Positions 16,521 to 24,619 of a DNA stretch of 64,000 bases are shown one piece after another (the first letter of the stretch is position 1; each line of letters opens with the position of its first letter). This stretch comes from Nitrososphaerota archaeon (GTDB taxonomy: Archaea > Thermoproteota > Nitrososphaeria > Nitrososphaerales > Gagatemarchaeaceae). Where the stretch lies: assembly GCA_027339745.1 (NCBI GenBank), contig DAHWNW010000002.1:119725-183724 (forward strand), given 5' to 3'. The notes below the pieces were generated by a model that had not been told where the DNA came from, searched no databases, and saw only the letters and a list, made by a program, of their open reading frames with translations. Made by a program: the position numbers and the translations under genes.

Positions 16521-19500
16521 CTAAAACCCGTACATAGGGTCCGCGGCAGATTTTATCGCGACTATCTCGTCCAGCACCTGCTTCTCGTCTTCCGTCAGTG
16601 AGCCTAGGAGCTTGGTCCGGAGCAGCTTCGCCTCGTGGCTGCGGGGCATCGTGTATAGTATGTCGTTCTCCCTCACTTGCCTCCCTAGGGTAGGTCCATG
16701 GACAGAGATCGCGACCTGCTCACCCTCCTTCGCCTCGGGCACCGCCTTGCCGTTGTCCTGCACCTGTCCGACCACGCCCAGCTCTGCACCTACAGACGAC
16801 ATCAGCTTCACCTTCGGTCGGAGGCGACCGGCGACGACGTCGACCCCGAACACGGCGGGGTCGTTGCGCCTGAAGAAGGCCCCCGGGAGGACCTTAAGCT
16901 TGCACGGCCTCGTCAGGCTCGAGAGGGCGGCCTTCTCGTCCGCGTCTCTCTTCGCCGCCGCCCAGTTGGCGTAGCTGTCTATGACCTCGTAGATTATCGA
17001 GGAGACGAATATCGGGCTCGAACCAGCGTACTCCTTGGCCTCTGGAAGGACCTTCGAGTCGAAGCCGAGGATTGCGCCGAGGTAAGGATCATGGTCCCCA
17101 ACGACCTGGGCGTTGACGATGTCGCTCTTCGAAATGTCCCCTATGTCGGCCTCCCTCACCGGGACGCCCCTCTCCTCTAGCATCATCAAGAGGGCTTCCA
17201 AGCCGCCGATGCTCCCGGCCTTCACTATGACCCCCATGTTGTCGGTCTTGACCACTATGTTGGAAAGCTCCTTTTCCATCTCTGCCTTGAGGTTCTGGAA
17301 CTGTAGCTCGGTGGAGAATGACGCCACCGAGGTCCCAGCCACCACCCCTCCGAGGTCGGGGGAGACGAGCTTCACCCCCGCAGCGGCGGAGACCGCGTCC
17401 ACAGGCGTGAACTTGTCCCGTGGGTCGCGCATTTCGTCCAGCGGCCTCGGCATGAACAGGGCCTTCACCTTGGACTTGAACGCGCCGTCCCTGCGGACAA
17501 GGGCGATGGAGTCTCCCACGCGCAGGTTCCCCTCGGTGAGGATGACGTTGGCCGTCTGGCCGATGCCCACCTCCTCCTGCAGTTCGAGGATAATCCCGCG
17601 CCCTGGGGCGGTGCCAGCGACGCTGAGCTTCCCCTTCAGGAACTGCTGCGCAAGGCCGATAAGCATCGCTAGCATCTCTGGCATCCCCACCGGGGCCCTG
17701 GCCGAGACAGGAACGATGGACACCTGCTGGCGGAAGTCTTTGACCCTGTAGTAGGCGTCCGCCTGGAATCCAAGGCGGCTCAGCCCACCGACGACGTTGT
17801 AGAGACGCTCCTCCAGCTCGTCCCCCCATGACGGGGGTTGGTCCTTGATGACCTGGAGCAGGGGGCCCTTGCTCCCTTTCCTCCATCCGTTGATCATGTC
17901 TATCTTATTGAGGGCGACGAGGAAGGGGACCCGCCTCCGCTTCAGGATGTCGATGCTTTCAAGCGTCTGGTTCTCCAGTCCCTTCAGCACGTCGACGACC
18001 AAGATCGCGATGTCAGCCGCAGAGCCGCCTCTGAGCCTCAGGTTAGAGAAGACGGCGTGCCCTGGGGTGTCGATCATGAGGAGACCGGGGACCTGCAGCT
18101 CCCCACCCGCCCTGTCCAGAAGCGGGCCGCAGATCGCCTGCAGCGTCTCCATGGGGAAGAAGCTCGCGCCTATCTCCTGGGTTATCCCGCCCACCTCCCT
18201 GGCCTGGACCCCTGTCCCCCTCAGGCAGTCGGCGATTGAGGTGTTATGGATGATTAGGCAGTTCGCCAGGAAGTTGTGCGTCTCGTCGACGGTGAAGTCG
18301 TAGACGTCAAACTCGCCTTCGGACCGCTCAAGCCGAGTCACTTCTACCGCCGAGCAGTCGGCCAGCGCTTGTTCGTGGCCAGCGTTCGGATAGGTTGGGG
18401 GAGCCAGCCTAGACCTGGCCAGGACCGATTTACCTGAGCGCCCATATGACTCGATGCGGGTAAGCAAGCGGTCACTCAAAACGGCCTCCGATGGGACCGT
18501 AACCGACATCGGTGAATCGCCTGAGACAGAGGCGGTCTCGAAGATCCTGCTCCTTTCAGCGAACCCCTCCCTTCGCCGCGCGGCCTCTGCTTTTCCAGGG
18601 TCCCTGAATCCTATGCGTTGGTTGAATGCAGAGACGGAGATCTTACCGCTTATCAGAATCTCGTTGGATTGAGAACCGTTCCCACGATATGCCAAGCAGC
18701 CGAACCTCTGGAGAAGCATCGGGAGCTGCTTCGCCAAGGCGTCGCCGTCACACCTGACGCCTATGTCCCCGCCATCCGTGACGAAACCCTTCGCATCGAA
18801 GAAGCCCCGTAGGAAGGCTGCGACGAACCGGTCGGGCATCGCGGCTATCATCGGCGGGACCGCGAGCGAGTGCTTCTTGGTCGTCGGACAGGCGAAGACT
18901 TCGCTCAAGAACCTTGACAAGGAAAGCCCGCCGCGATGGGAGACGGCGAGCGAGGTGGGGCGCTTCGCAGTCGTGGTTGTGACCCGGAATGCGGAACCAA
19001 GGCACCTCTTGAATTCTTGGATAGGCACCAAAGAAGCTCCGTTGGACAGGGCTGTCTCTGTGATGCCGTCTCCGTATAGGAGCCCGACCAGGTATGCGAG
19101 GGAGTCGAATTCCTCGTCACTCTTTGGGAGCGATATCCATGGTGAAGGACGACCCCCGCGCGGTCCGCTCGGTGAAAACTTCACCCCCGCTATCTGCTCA
19201 TACCCCCCCTCAAGCGCAAGGCCCAGTTTCGAGATGAGCGCCCTGTATGCGCTCGCCCTGAAGTAACCTCTGCTCATCTGACGCCGAAGGCCCCTAACGG
19301 AGGTTACCAGGCTCTGCCCCCCGTGCCCTCTGCTCGCGGCCTGTCGGATCTCCTCGGCCAGCTCCGGCGTAGGCCGAACAAGGAAGTCGTCTGGGATGCG
19401 CTCCAGGATCGCAGACTTCACGGACTCTGGCGTGGTTTGATCTACTGTGGTGCGGTTCGGAATCAGGAGGCGGTCCCCCAGTTTGAGCTGCCGAGCTTCT

Positions 19501-19871
19501 GCATAGGAGACGACACCTCCCTCGGTCACGACGAGGAATCTGTGTTCGGGCGTGGTCTCGACCGAATATCCCGCCTTGGTGTCCACTCGGATGAGCACGT
19601 CTGCGCGCAGCTTCCAGACGTGGGAGACCTCGTGAGGTCTGGTCTTTCCGTCAGGACCCATAGAGATGAGCTTCAGCCCGAGCGCATGATAGGCAACCCC
19701 GTCTGGCATGCCGATCGGCTCGCCGCTCTTGTATGTCTCGAAAGCCTCCTTCGCTTCGACGATAGTACCGTCCGCTGACTGTAGCAGCGTTTCTCCGCTG
19801 ACGCACTTTCCGCTATCGACGTGCCCCAGTATGACGACAACAGGTTGCCGCATAAGGCCTTGCTCTGGCAT
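16521..19871 (-). CDS. infB: Translation initiation factor aIF5B, interrupted by an intein
   Basis: GTPase that promotes subunit joining. The 1116-codon frame encodes a 595-residue host protein, a normal archaeal aIF5B length, plus a 521-residue intein. Host motifs: VVVILGHVDSGK (G1, split after Lys22) rejoining TSIADCLRGT; EVGGITQEIGAS (switch I); MIDTPGHAVFSNL (G3); LNKIDMINGW (G4); the C-terminal domains end in SLTEDEKQVLDEIVAIK. An SD-like ggag lies a few bases before the ATG. The host uses Ser rather than His in GHVDSGK. Downstream of ndk and rpl24e on the same strand, as in many archaea. Confidence 0.97.
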   Translation of the reverse strand: MPEQGLMRQPVVVILGHVDSGKCVSGETLLQSADGTIVEAKEAFETYKSGEPIGMPDGVAYHALGLKLISMGPDGKTRPHEVSHVWKLRADVLIRVDTKAGYSVETTPEHRFLVVTEGGVVSYAEARQLKLGDRLLIPNRTTVDQTTPESVKSAILERIPDDFLVRPTPELAEEIRQAASRGHGGQSLVTSVRGLRRQMSRGYFRASAYRALISKLGLALEGGYEQIAGVKFSPSGPRGGRPSPWISLPKSDEEFDSLAYLVGLLYGDGITETALSNGASLVPIQEFKRCLGSAFRVTTTTAKRPTSLAVSHRGGLSLSRFLSEVFACPTTKKHSLAVPPMIAAMPDRFVAAFLRGFFDAKGFVTDGGDIGVRCDGDALAKQLPMLLQRFGCLAYRGNGSQSNEILISGKISVSAFNQRIGFRDPGKAEAARRREGFAERSRIFETASVSGDSPMSVTVPSEAVLSDRLLTRIESYGRSGKSVLARSRLAPPTYPNAGHEQALADCSAVEVTRLERSEGEFDVYDFTVDETHNFLANCLIIHNTSIADCLRGTGVQAREVGGITQEIGASFFPMETLQAICGPLLDRAGGELQVPGLLMIDTPGHAVFSNLRLRGGSAADIAILVVDVLKGLENQTLESIDILKRRRVPFLVALNKIDMINGWRKGSKGPLLQVIKDQPPSWGDELEERLYNVVGGLSRLGFQADAYYRVKDFRQQVSIVPVSARAPVGMPEMLAMLIGLAQQFLKGKLSVAGTAPGRGIILELQEEVGIGQTANVILTEGNLRVGDSIALVRRDGAFKSKVKALFMPRPLDEMRDPRDKFTPVDAVSAAAGVKLVSPDLGGVVAGTSVASFSTELQFQNLKAEMEKELSNIVVKTDNMGVIVKAGSIGGLEALLMMLEERGVPVREADIGDISKSDIVNAQVVGDHDPYLGAILGFDSKVLPEAKEYAGSSPIFVSSIIYEVIDSYANWAAAKRDADEKAALSSLTRPCKLKVLPGAFFRRNDPAVFGVDVVAGRLRPKVKLMSSVGAELGVVGQVQDNGKAVPEAKEGEQVAISVHGPTLGRQVRENDILYTMPRSHEAKLLRTKLLGSLTEDEKQVLDEIVAIKSAADPMYGF
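18243..19805 (-). mobile_element. Intein in aIF5B P-loop, with one degenerate LAGLIDADG motif
   Basis: 521-residue insertion from Cys23 to the terminal ...LIIHN, with Thr as the +1 residue. Block A is CVSGETLLQSADGTIVEAKE, block B SVETTPEHRFLVV with T-x-x-H, and the end is FDVYDFTVDETHNFLANC then IIHN. Endonuclease motif 1, LAYLVGLLYGDG, keeps its Asp. Motif 2, FLRGFFDAKG, has Lys where Asp or Glu is expected. Insertion at the P-loop lysine is a known aIF5B/IF2 intein site in other archaea. Splicing appears intact; endonuclease activity is probably lost or weakened. Confidence 0.95.
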
Positions 19872-19897
19872 GTTTCATCCAGCTCCTTAAGATGCGT

Positions 19898-20317
19898 TCA
19901 CCCGCGCGTCTGACCGAAGAAAGCGGCGCTCTCCTTTGTGAAGCTCTCGGCGGAGTCGGAGGCGTGGATACAGTTGTCCGTGAGCCCGAGCCCAAAGTCC
20001 CCTCTTATGGTCCCTGCCGCCGCCTCCCAGCTCTTGGTCGCGCCGACCATGCGCCTGACAGTGGCTACCGCGTCCCTCCCGGAGAGGACCGCTCCGACGA
20101 CTGGGCCAGAAGTGATGAATGAGACGAGCTCTCCGAAGAACGGCTTCGCGCTGTGGACGCTGTAGAACTCCTCCGCCTGGCTCCTGGACATTGTGAGCAT
20201 ATGCAGCTTCTTTATCACGAACCCTTTCGACTCGAACCTCCGGAGTATCTCCCCGACCAGGCCCCGCCTCACGCCGTCAGGCTTGACTACGACAAGCGTG
20301 TCCTCGCTCGCGCTCAT
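19898..20317 (-). CDS. ndk: Nucleoside diphosphate kinase
   Basis: Equalises nucleoside tri- and diphosphate pools by a phospho-histidine ping-pong. From the ATG at 20317 it is 139 residues. The opening TLVVVKPDGVRRGLVGEIL and the active-site histidine in TDNCIHASDS, with RGDFG before it, are diagnostic. The 20317 start overlaps the rpl24e stop as ATGA; an upstream ATG at 20341 adds 8 residues but overlaps more. The rpl24e-ndk-infB order is conserved in archaea. Confidence 0.97.
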   Translation of the reverse strand: MSASEDTLVVVKPDGVRRGLVGEILRRFESKGFVIKKLHMLTMSRSQAEEFYSVHSAKPFFGELVSFITSGPVVGAVLSGRDAVATVRRMVGATKSWEAAAGTIRGDFGLGLTDNCIHASDSAESFTKESAAFFGQTRG

Positions 20318-20496
20318 CTCTTTGAGGGCCTCCTCGCCCACTTGAGCTTACGCGGGTCGCGCCCAAGCTTCAGGTCGTTGGTCTTACACTTGGAGGAGCA
20401 ATAGGACTTCGTTGAACCGTCGTTCTTCACATAGAGGATGCCAGAGCCGAGCCTGACCTCTTTACTACAGAAGACGCATTTCTTTGGGACGTACAT
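20314..20496 (-). CDS. rpl24e: Ribosomal protein L24e
   Basis: Large-subunit zinc protein, 60 residues. CVFCSKEV near the N-terminus and SYCSSKCKTND provide the four cysteines. A TATA-like box at 20541-20550 with a leader of about 20 bases carrying gaggtg precedes the ATG. Couples to ndk by a 4-base overlap. In most archaea rpl7ae-rps28e would directly precede it; here they are 4 kb away. Confidence 0.97.
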   Translation of the reverse strand: MYVPKKCVFCSKEVRLGSGILYVKNDGSTKSYCSSKCKTNDLKLGRDPRKLKWARRPSKR

Positions 20497-20540
20497 TTCA
20501 GGCTACCGCACCTCGACCTTTCGGTGGCCTTTGAAACTCT

Positions 20541-20550
20541 GGATATAAAG
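20541..20550 (-). promoter_or_regulatory. TATA-like box for rpl24e-ndk-aIF5B
   Basis: Reading the minus strand, ctttatatcc lies about 47 bases before the rpl24e ATG, leaving a leader of some 20 bases that contains a purine-rich SD-like gaggtg. Confidence 0.5.
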
Positions 20551-20600
20551 ACGGCGCCGGCCCTCGAAGGGGCCAGCCGATCGGCGGGGGCGAGAGGAAC

Positions 20601-21545
20601 TCAGGTCGGTACGGTCCCGCCGAGGTGCCTCATCCAATATTGGGCTTCGACGATGAGCCTCTGACCGAAGTCCTTCGGATGGGGGACGAAACCCTCTACG
20701 GCCTTGGCCACAGACTCTGGGCCCAGGTTGGCGAGGTCCTCCAGCGTGACCGCTGAAGAGCCTGTGGCATGGCGCAGCCTCGCACCTATCTCCAACTCGT
20801 TGGTCTGGATCGCCTCGAGCTCCTTCTTTTCAGCGAAGGCGCGGGACAGGAGAGGGATGTCCCCCGACAAGATAATCTCCTTCACTGACCTCCCCTTCGC
20901 CTTCATGGCTGCGTAGAGATGGGCAGGCGGGGCCACCTCCTCGAGGGAAAGGGTTCCGAAGAGCGTCCTCGCCGCAGGCATCTTCCTGATCCCCCTCCTC
21001 TCCGAGACGATCTTCTTCAGGTCGACTGAGGCGATGAACGGGAAGACGTAGTCGACGTTCTTGGGCACCTGCTTCACGATGTTCTGCCTGAACCAAAGCC
21101 TGAGGGCGTCCTGGGAGTCGAGGTCTGGCGGGGTCCTGGTCGGGGGGAGCACCCATATGCCCGGCTGGACTGCCTTGAACCCCTTCTCGATCAGCCTGTC
21201 CCTGATCGCTGCCGACTCCTTCTTCTTCTTCGTCTTCTCGTACGACTTGAAGATGAGGATGGATTTCGCTTCGCGCGGGTACGTTCTGAGGATTTCATCA
21301 GGGGTCAAGCCTGAGTTCTTGAGTTGCCAGTCAAGGCGCAGCATCAACCTTCTGTAAAGCGCGTCAGGGTCCTCGAAGGTCGCAGGGACGGTGGCGTCCT
21401 CACCGTCGACCTCGATGCGCTGGATGACCGCCAGTATCAACTCTTCGTCTTTGGGGGATGGGGGGCCGGATATCTTGCTCAGGGGGGCCTTGACCCTGTC
21501 GAAGAAGCCCGCGATCCGCTTTACTGTTGACATCTCTCCTGCCAC
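20601..21545 (-). CDS. Uncharacterised protein in the tubulin-like operon (314 aa)
   Basis: Not recognised. 314 residues, soluble, no signal or membrane segment. Residues about 75-140 are helical and very basic, with KTKKKKES at 105-112; 140-200 look mixed alpha/beta (GFKAVQPGIWVLPP, NVDYVFPFIASVDLKKIV); the last third is helical (KELEAIQTNELEIGARLRHA). It is the last gene of the three-gene operon with the coiled-coil protein and the tubulin-like GTPase, 42 bases downstream. An ATG at residue 5 (MSTVKRIAG) is an equally good start. A role as accessory or effector of the tubulin-like filament is inference from operon structure only. Confidence 0.7.
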   Translation of the reverse strand: MAGEMSTVKRIAGFFDRVKAPLSKISGPPSPKDEELILAVIQRIEVDGEDATVPATFEDPDALYRRLMLRLDWQLKNSGLTPDEILRTYPREAKSILIFKSYEKTKKKKESAAIRDRLIEKGFKAVQPGIWVLPPTRTPPDLDSQDALRLWFRQNIVKQVPKNVDYVFPFIASVDLKKIVSERRGIRKMPAARTLFGTLSLEEVAPPAHLYAAMKAKGRSVKEIILSGDIPLLSRAFAEKKELEAIQTNELEIGARLRHATGSSAVTLEDLANLGPESVAKAVEGFVPHPKDFGQRLIVEAQYWMRHLGGTVPT

Positions 21546-21587
21546 ATGTAAGCCCTGGATGCTGGGAGAGGCATTGTCGGCCTTCGT

Positions 21588-22124
21588 CTACGAGAGTTTC
21601 CGCGTGACCGCCTTCCTCAGGTCCTCGAAGGCGTCCACTACCTTCTTCTTCGCGAAGTATTCGTCTGACTCGCCCACGACCACCTTGTCTTCGAAGATGG
21701 TCACGTCCCCCATCTTGAGCGGAGCGCGGATGCCGAGCATCGCTGAAATGCCTTCGACAGACTTCGGGAAGGTCGCGCCTGACCTGAACCTGAATGTGAA
21801 GGCGCCCCCTCCAGCGGCGGGCGTGGGGTCTAGCGGGACTATCAGCCGGCCCGCTACAAGCCCTGTCAGCATCTGGCCCTGGACTTCCCTGATCGACTTC
21901 AAGACGTCCTCACGCTCCCTCTTGAGGGTAGCGGCCCTGTCCTGGTGCCCGGGGTCAGACCAGTCGAGACCTATCAGAGCATAGAACGCCTGATCCTTCT
22001 CGTTCCTTTTCGGGTCCTGCTTGATCTCCTGTGACAGCACCTCCAGCTCGCTGTCGATGGTCCTGAGCCTCTTCTGCTCTTCCAAGAGCCTCCCGGCTGC
22101 TACTTCCAGTTCTGTGAGGTTCAT
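21588..22124 (-). CDS. Coiled-coil protein in the tubulin-like operon (178 aa)
   Basis: Not recognised. Residues 1-85 are predicted by eye to form a long helix or coiled coil (TELEVAAGRLLEEQKRLRTI, then TLKREREDVLKSIREVQGQM) broken near residue 45-60 by an aromatic segment. Residues 90-165 look like a compact beta-rich domain (AFTFRFRSGATF, MGDVTIFEDKVVVGESDEYF). It starts 4 bases after the tubulin-like gene, so the two are probably translated together. Possible functions are a filament-binding or membrane-linking adaptor. No homology is claimed. Confidence 0.75.
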   Translation of the reverse strand: MNLTELEVAAGRLLEEQKRLRTIDSELEVLSQEIKQDPKRNEKDQAFYALIGLDWSDPGHQDRAATLKREREDVLKSIREVQGQMLTGLVAGRLIVPLDPTPAAGGGAFTFRFRSGATFPKSVEGISAMLGIRAPLKMGDVTIFEDKVVVGESDEYFAKKKVVDAFEDLRKAVTRKLS

Positions 22125-22128
22125 CCAT

Positions 22129-23493
22129 CTAACCCAGATGGCTTGAGACTTCGATTATCGCTTTCTTGAACTCCTCGTGAGTAAGGTTCCTGCTCTGGTA
22201 CTCGTCCTTGTAGGAGTCCCAAGCGTCCTCTGCTTCTGTGGCAAGCGGGAGGAGCTTCCTTCCTATCCCCTTGACGTTGAGTAGTATGAGGGCAGAGGCG
22301 GGCTCTCCTGGCATGGTGGGGATTTTGATGAATATCACACGCTTGTCATGGATTCCGTACTTCTCGTTGAGTTTCTTCTTGAAGAACTCCCTTTCCTCGG
22401 CCCCCACGCTCCCGGCGCACTTGATCAGTACGCAAGCAGAATCTGTCTTCCCCTTTTCCGCTTCCCCTTCCCCTTCGAGGTCGAAGAGGAGCCCGTCGTT
22501 CCCTTCGTCGATGGCTTCCTCGATGGATTTTATGTCCGAGCCTCCCTTTGGGACGAGAGGCATTAACCATGGCACCACGAACTTGGGCTTGCTCGCCGCC
22601 AGCCAGGTCCTGTAGTTCGACATGTCCCACTCCGTCTCTCGGATGAACGAGTCCATGAATTCGGCTATGACATGGGCGGCCAAGAGGTTCTTGTCCCTGT
22701 AGTCGTGCCAGCCTACGCGTATCTGCTTCGGGAGCTCGTCTACTATAGAAGACCTCGCGTCGAGTTGCGCCTTGAGCCTATCGGCCTGGAACCTAAGCTC
22801 CTTGTTGTCCATCAGGATTGGGGCATCGGAGTACTTTATCTGATATGCGAGGTTGAGCACTATGCTGATATGGGCAGGGCCGTAGATGACAGGGTCCCAT
22901 CCGAACTCGGGGAGGATGCCGAAAGTCGCAATCGTTGCCTGGCCGAGGGTGTCGCTCCCTTTCACGTATGACATGAACTCCGAAGAGAACGAGCCACCGG
23001 TCCCTCCGCCCATGCTGAACGGGATGATGAACCCCCTCACCGGCTCGGGGGATATCGCTTGTATCCTCGACGCGATGTCCTGCTTCCCTACGATCTCATT
23101 CCTGAACCTGCTCCTCCCTTCGGCCCAGTTCCTGGCTGCCCCGCCCAGGCCGTACACGGCGTGCTTGTCTTTCATGGAGAAGAGCTGAGGGTAGGACTGT
23201 AGAATCAGGTTGGCGGAGCGCGGGTCAAGGTCCACGAGCAGCGCTCTCGGCACCAAGGGGGTCTCCCCTCTGCGGAGAGACGCTCCGAATCTGAGGATAG
23301 TGCTCCCGTACCGTCGCAGGACCTCCAGCTGCTGCTTCTCTCCCTTCAGGGTCGGGGCGGTCGGGTCCGCCCCCACGTCTATCAGGACCCACCGGTACGC
23401 CTCCGCTCCGATGCCCACCCCAGCGTGGCCCATGCAAGCCATGATGACAGGGTTAGGTGCCAGCGGCGCTTGATTCGCGGCCCTGAACGCCAA
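22129..23493 (-). CDS. Tubulin/FtsZ-superfamily GTPase, divergent and tubulin-like
   Basis: Predicted GTP-binding, filament-forming cytoskeletal protein of 454 residues. Signatures in order: T1 loop GHAGVGIG (22-29, like tubulin GQAGNQIG); RALLVDLDP (83-91, like tubulin RAVLVDLEP); GLGGAARNWAEG (115-126, like GAGNNWAKG); the GGGTGG signature in SMGGGTGGSF (160-169); PVIYGPAHIS (201-210) and MDNKEL (228-233), matching tubulin PYNATLS and IDNEAL. The T7 region near 289-303 (WDMSN to KP) has a non-standard acid arrangement. These points favour tubulin over FtsZ. TTG start at 23493 with ggaggtg 6 bases upstream. First gene of a three-gene operon and divergent from a vWA gene. Confidence 0.88.
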   Translation of the reverse strand: MAFRAANQAPLAPNPVIMACMGHAGVGIGAEAYRWVLIDVGADPTAPTLKGEKQQLEVLRRYGSTILRFGASLRRGETPLVPRALLVDLDPRSANLILQSYPQLFSMKDKHAVYGLGGAARNWAEGRSRFRNEIVGKQDIASRIQAISPEPVRGFIIPFSMGGGTGGSFSSEFMSYVKGSDTLGQATIATFGILPEFGWDPVIYGPAHISIVLNLAYQIKYSDAPILMDNKELRFQADRLKAQLDARSSIVDELPKQIRVGWHDYRDKNLLAAHVIAEFMDSFIRETEWDMSNYRTWLAASKPKFVVPWLMPLVPKGGSDIKSIEEAIDEGNDGLLFDLEGEGEAEKGKTDSACVLIKCAGSVGAEEREFFKKKLNEKYGIHDKRVIFIKIPTMPGEPASALILLNVKGIGRKLLPLATEAEDAWDSYKDEYQSRNLTHEEFKKAIIEVSSHLG

Positions 23494-23510
23494 CGGTGCA
23501 CCTCCCCTCT

Positions 23511-23526
23511 CATCTTTTTTATACGT
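23511..23526. promoter_or_regulatory. Shared AT-rich promoter element between the tubulin-like and vWA genes
   Basis: The only AT-rich patch in the 58-base divergent spacer, cttttttatacg. It lies about 21-25 bases from the TTG of the tubulin-like gene on one side and about 30 bases from the TTG of the vWA gene on the other, so it could serve transcription in both directions. Confidence 0.5.
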
Positions 23527-23551
23527 TTGTCAAGATCAAGGAGAGACGAGC

Positions 23552-24127
23552 TTGAGCTACGACGAATCCAAGGCGACTGACCTCCTCTTCGTGATAGACG
23601 GCTCGAGGAGCATGCGGGGGAAGCTCCACTCCTCTGGGATGGCCAAGATGAATATGGTCAAGACAGGGTTGCTCAACTTCGTCGCCGAGCGATGGCCGGT
23701 CTCTTACTTCCCCTGGCCGACGAGGTTGGGGGTGTCGTTCTACAGGCTGCTTGGGACCCCAGGGTCCACTCAGATAGAGGTGGTCGTCCCCCTGAACCCG
23801 GCACCGGCCTCGCTCGAGCTGTATAGGCTGGATCAGATGCAATGCAAGGGCGGGAGCCCCCTGGTCGACGCGGTCAAGTACGCCATAGAGAACATGGCTG
23901 ACTCCATGAGGAAGGAGAAGGTCATAAAGCTCGTAAGCGACGGGGGGAACGACGGGGAACCAGTCAAGTCCATAGCGGGCTCCCTGAAAGCCTCGCCGTT
24001 TGAGGTGGACGTTATAGAGCTCTCAAACGAGGCTTCGAAGGAGCTCCGGGACATCGCAACCCTCACCGGGGGGTCTTACTCCAGGCCCCACAGCCTGTCA
24101 GACTTCGAGAAGGCCATCCGGGCCTAG
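23552..24127 (+). CDS. von Willebrand factor A domain protein
   Basis: 191 residues, essentially one vWA domain, with no signal peptide or membrane segment. The metal-ion-dependent adhesion site is visible: DGSRS at 16-20 (DxSxS), the GGSP loop near residue 103 in place of the usual Thr, and the later acid in LVSDGGND. vWA domains bind protein partners through this metal. The TTG start at 23552 faces the tubulin-like gene across 58 bases, so a shared function is likely but not proven. Intracellular vWA proteins often assist AAA ATPases or assemble complexes; no ATPase is adjacent here. Confidence 0.88.
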   Translation: MSYDESKATDLLFVIDGSRSMRGKLHSSGMAKMNMVKTGLLNFVAERWPVSYFPWPTRLGVSFYRLLGTPGSTQIEVVVPLNPAPASLELYRLDQMQCKGGSPLVDAVKYAIENMADSMRKEKVIKLVSDGGNDGEPVKSIAGSLKASPFEVDVIELSNEASKELRDIATLTGGSYSRPHSLSDFEKAIRA

Positions 24128-24400
24128 GTCGAACCTGAGCGGGCGCTTCAGGGCCGCATTGGGCGAACCCGCTTTCTGGAGTAGATTGGAGGCGTGTGGC
24201 GACAGCGCAGGTCGATCCCGGGATTGTTGACCCGCTTCCTGTGGATGGGACTGCGTCGCCGCGCCGGCAGGGAAGCTCCGGGGCTCCGCTGGGCCTTGCT
24301 TCACGGTGCCGAATCTGCGTTCAGAGATTAGAAACAGATACGACAGAAGAACGCCTAGTCAGAAGGACGCGGATCGAGTCCAGGATCGACAGGCGCAGGC

Positions 24401-24619
24401 CTACTTGAGCTTCCTTGCCTCTCTTTCCGTCTCTCTGAGGACGAGCACGTCAGACAGTCGGATCGGACCCTTCACGTTCCTCGTAAGGATGCGTCCTTTC
24501 TCCTTCCCCTCGAGTATCTTCACCCTGACCTGGGTTATCTCCCCTGCGACCCCCGTCCTCCCGACTATCTGGACGACCTCGGCTGGGGTGAGTGTCTCTA
24601 CTTCTCTCTTGCTGCTCAT
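24401..24619 (-). CDS. rps28e: Ribosomal protein S28e
   Basis: Small-subunit protein, 72 residues. [20 protein letters not shown] and the conserved C-terminal [12 protein letters not shown] identify it. It overlaps rpl7ae by 4 bases (ATGA). The 273 bases downstream, up to the vWA stop, contain no recognisable gene. Confidence 0.97.
   Translation of the reverse strand: MSSKREVETLTPAEVVQIVGRTGVAGEITQVRVKILEGKEKGRILTRNVKGPIRLSDVLVLRETEREARKLK

Noticed and set aside
22129-23493. Standard cell-division FtsZ
   Set aside because: The protein has tubulin-type VDLDP, NWAEG and DNKEL segments and no FtsZ-type T7 or C-terminal tail; divergent relative is a better description.
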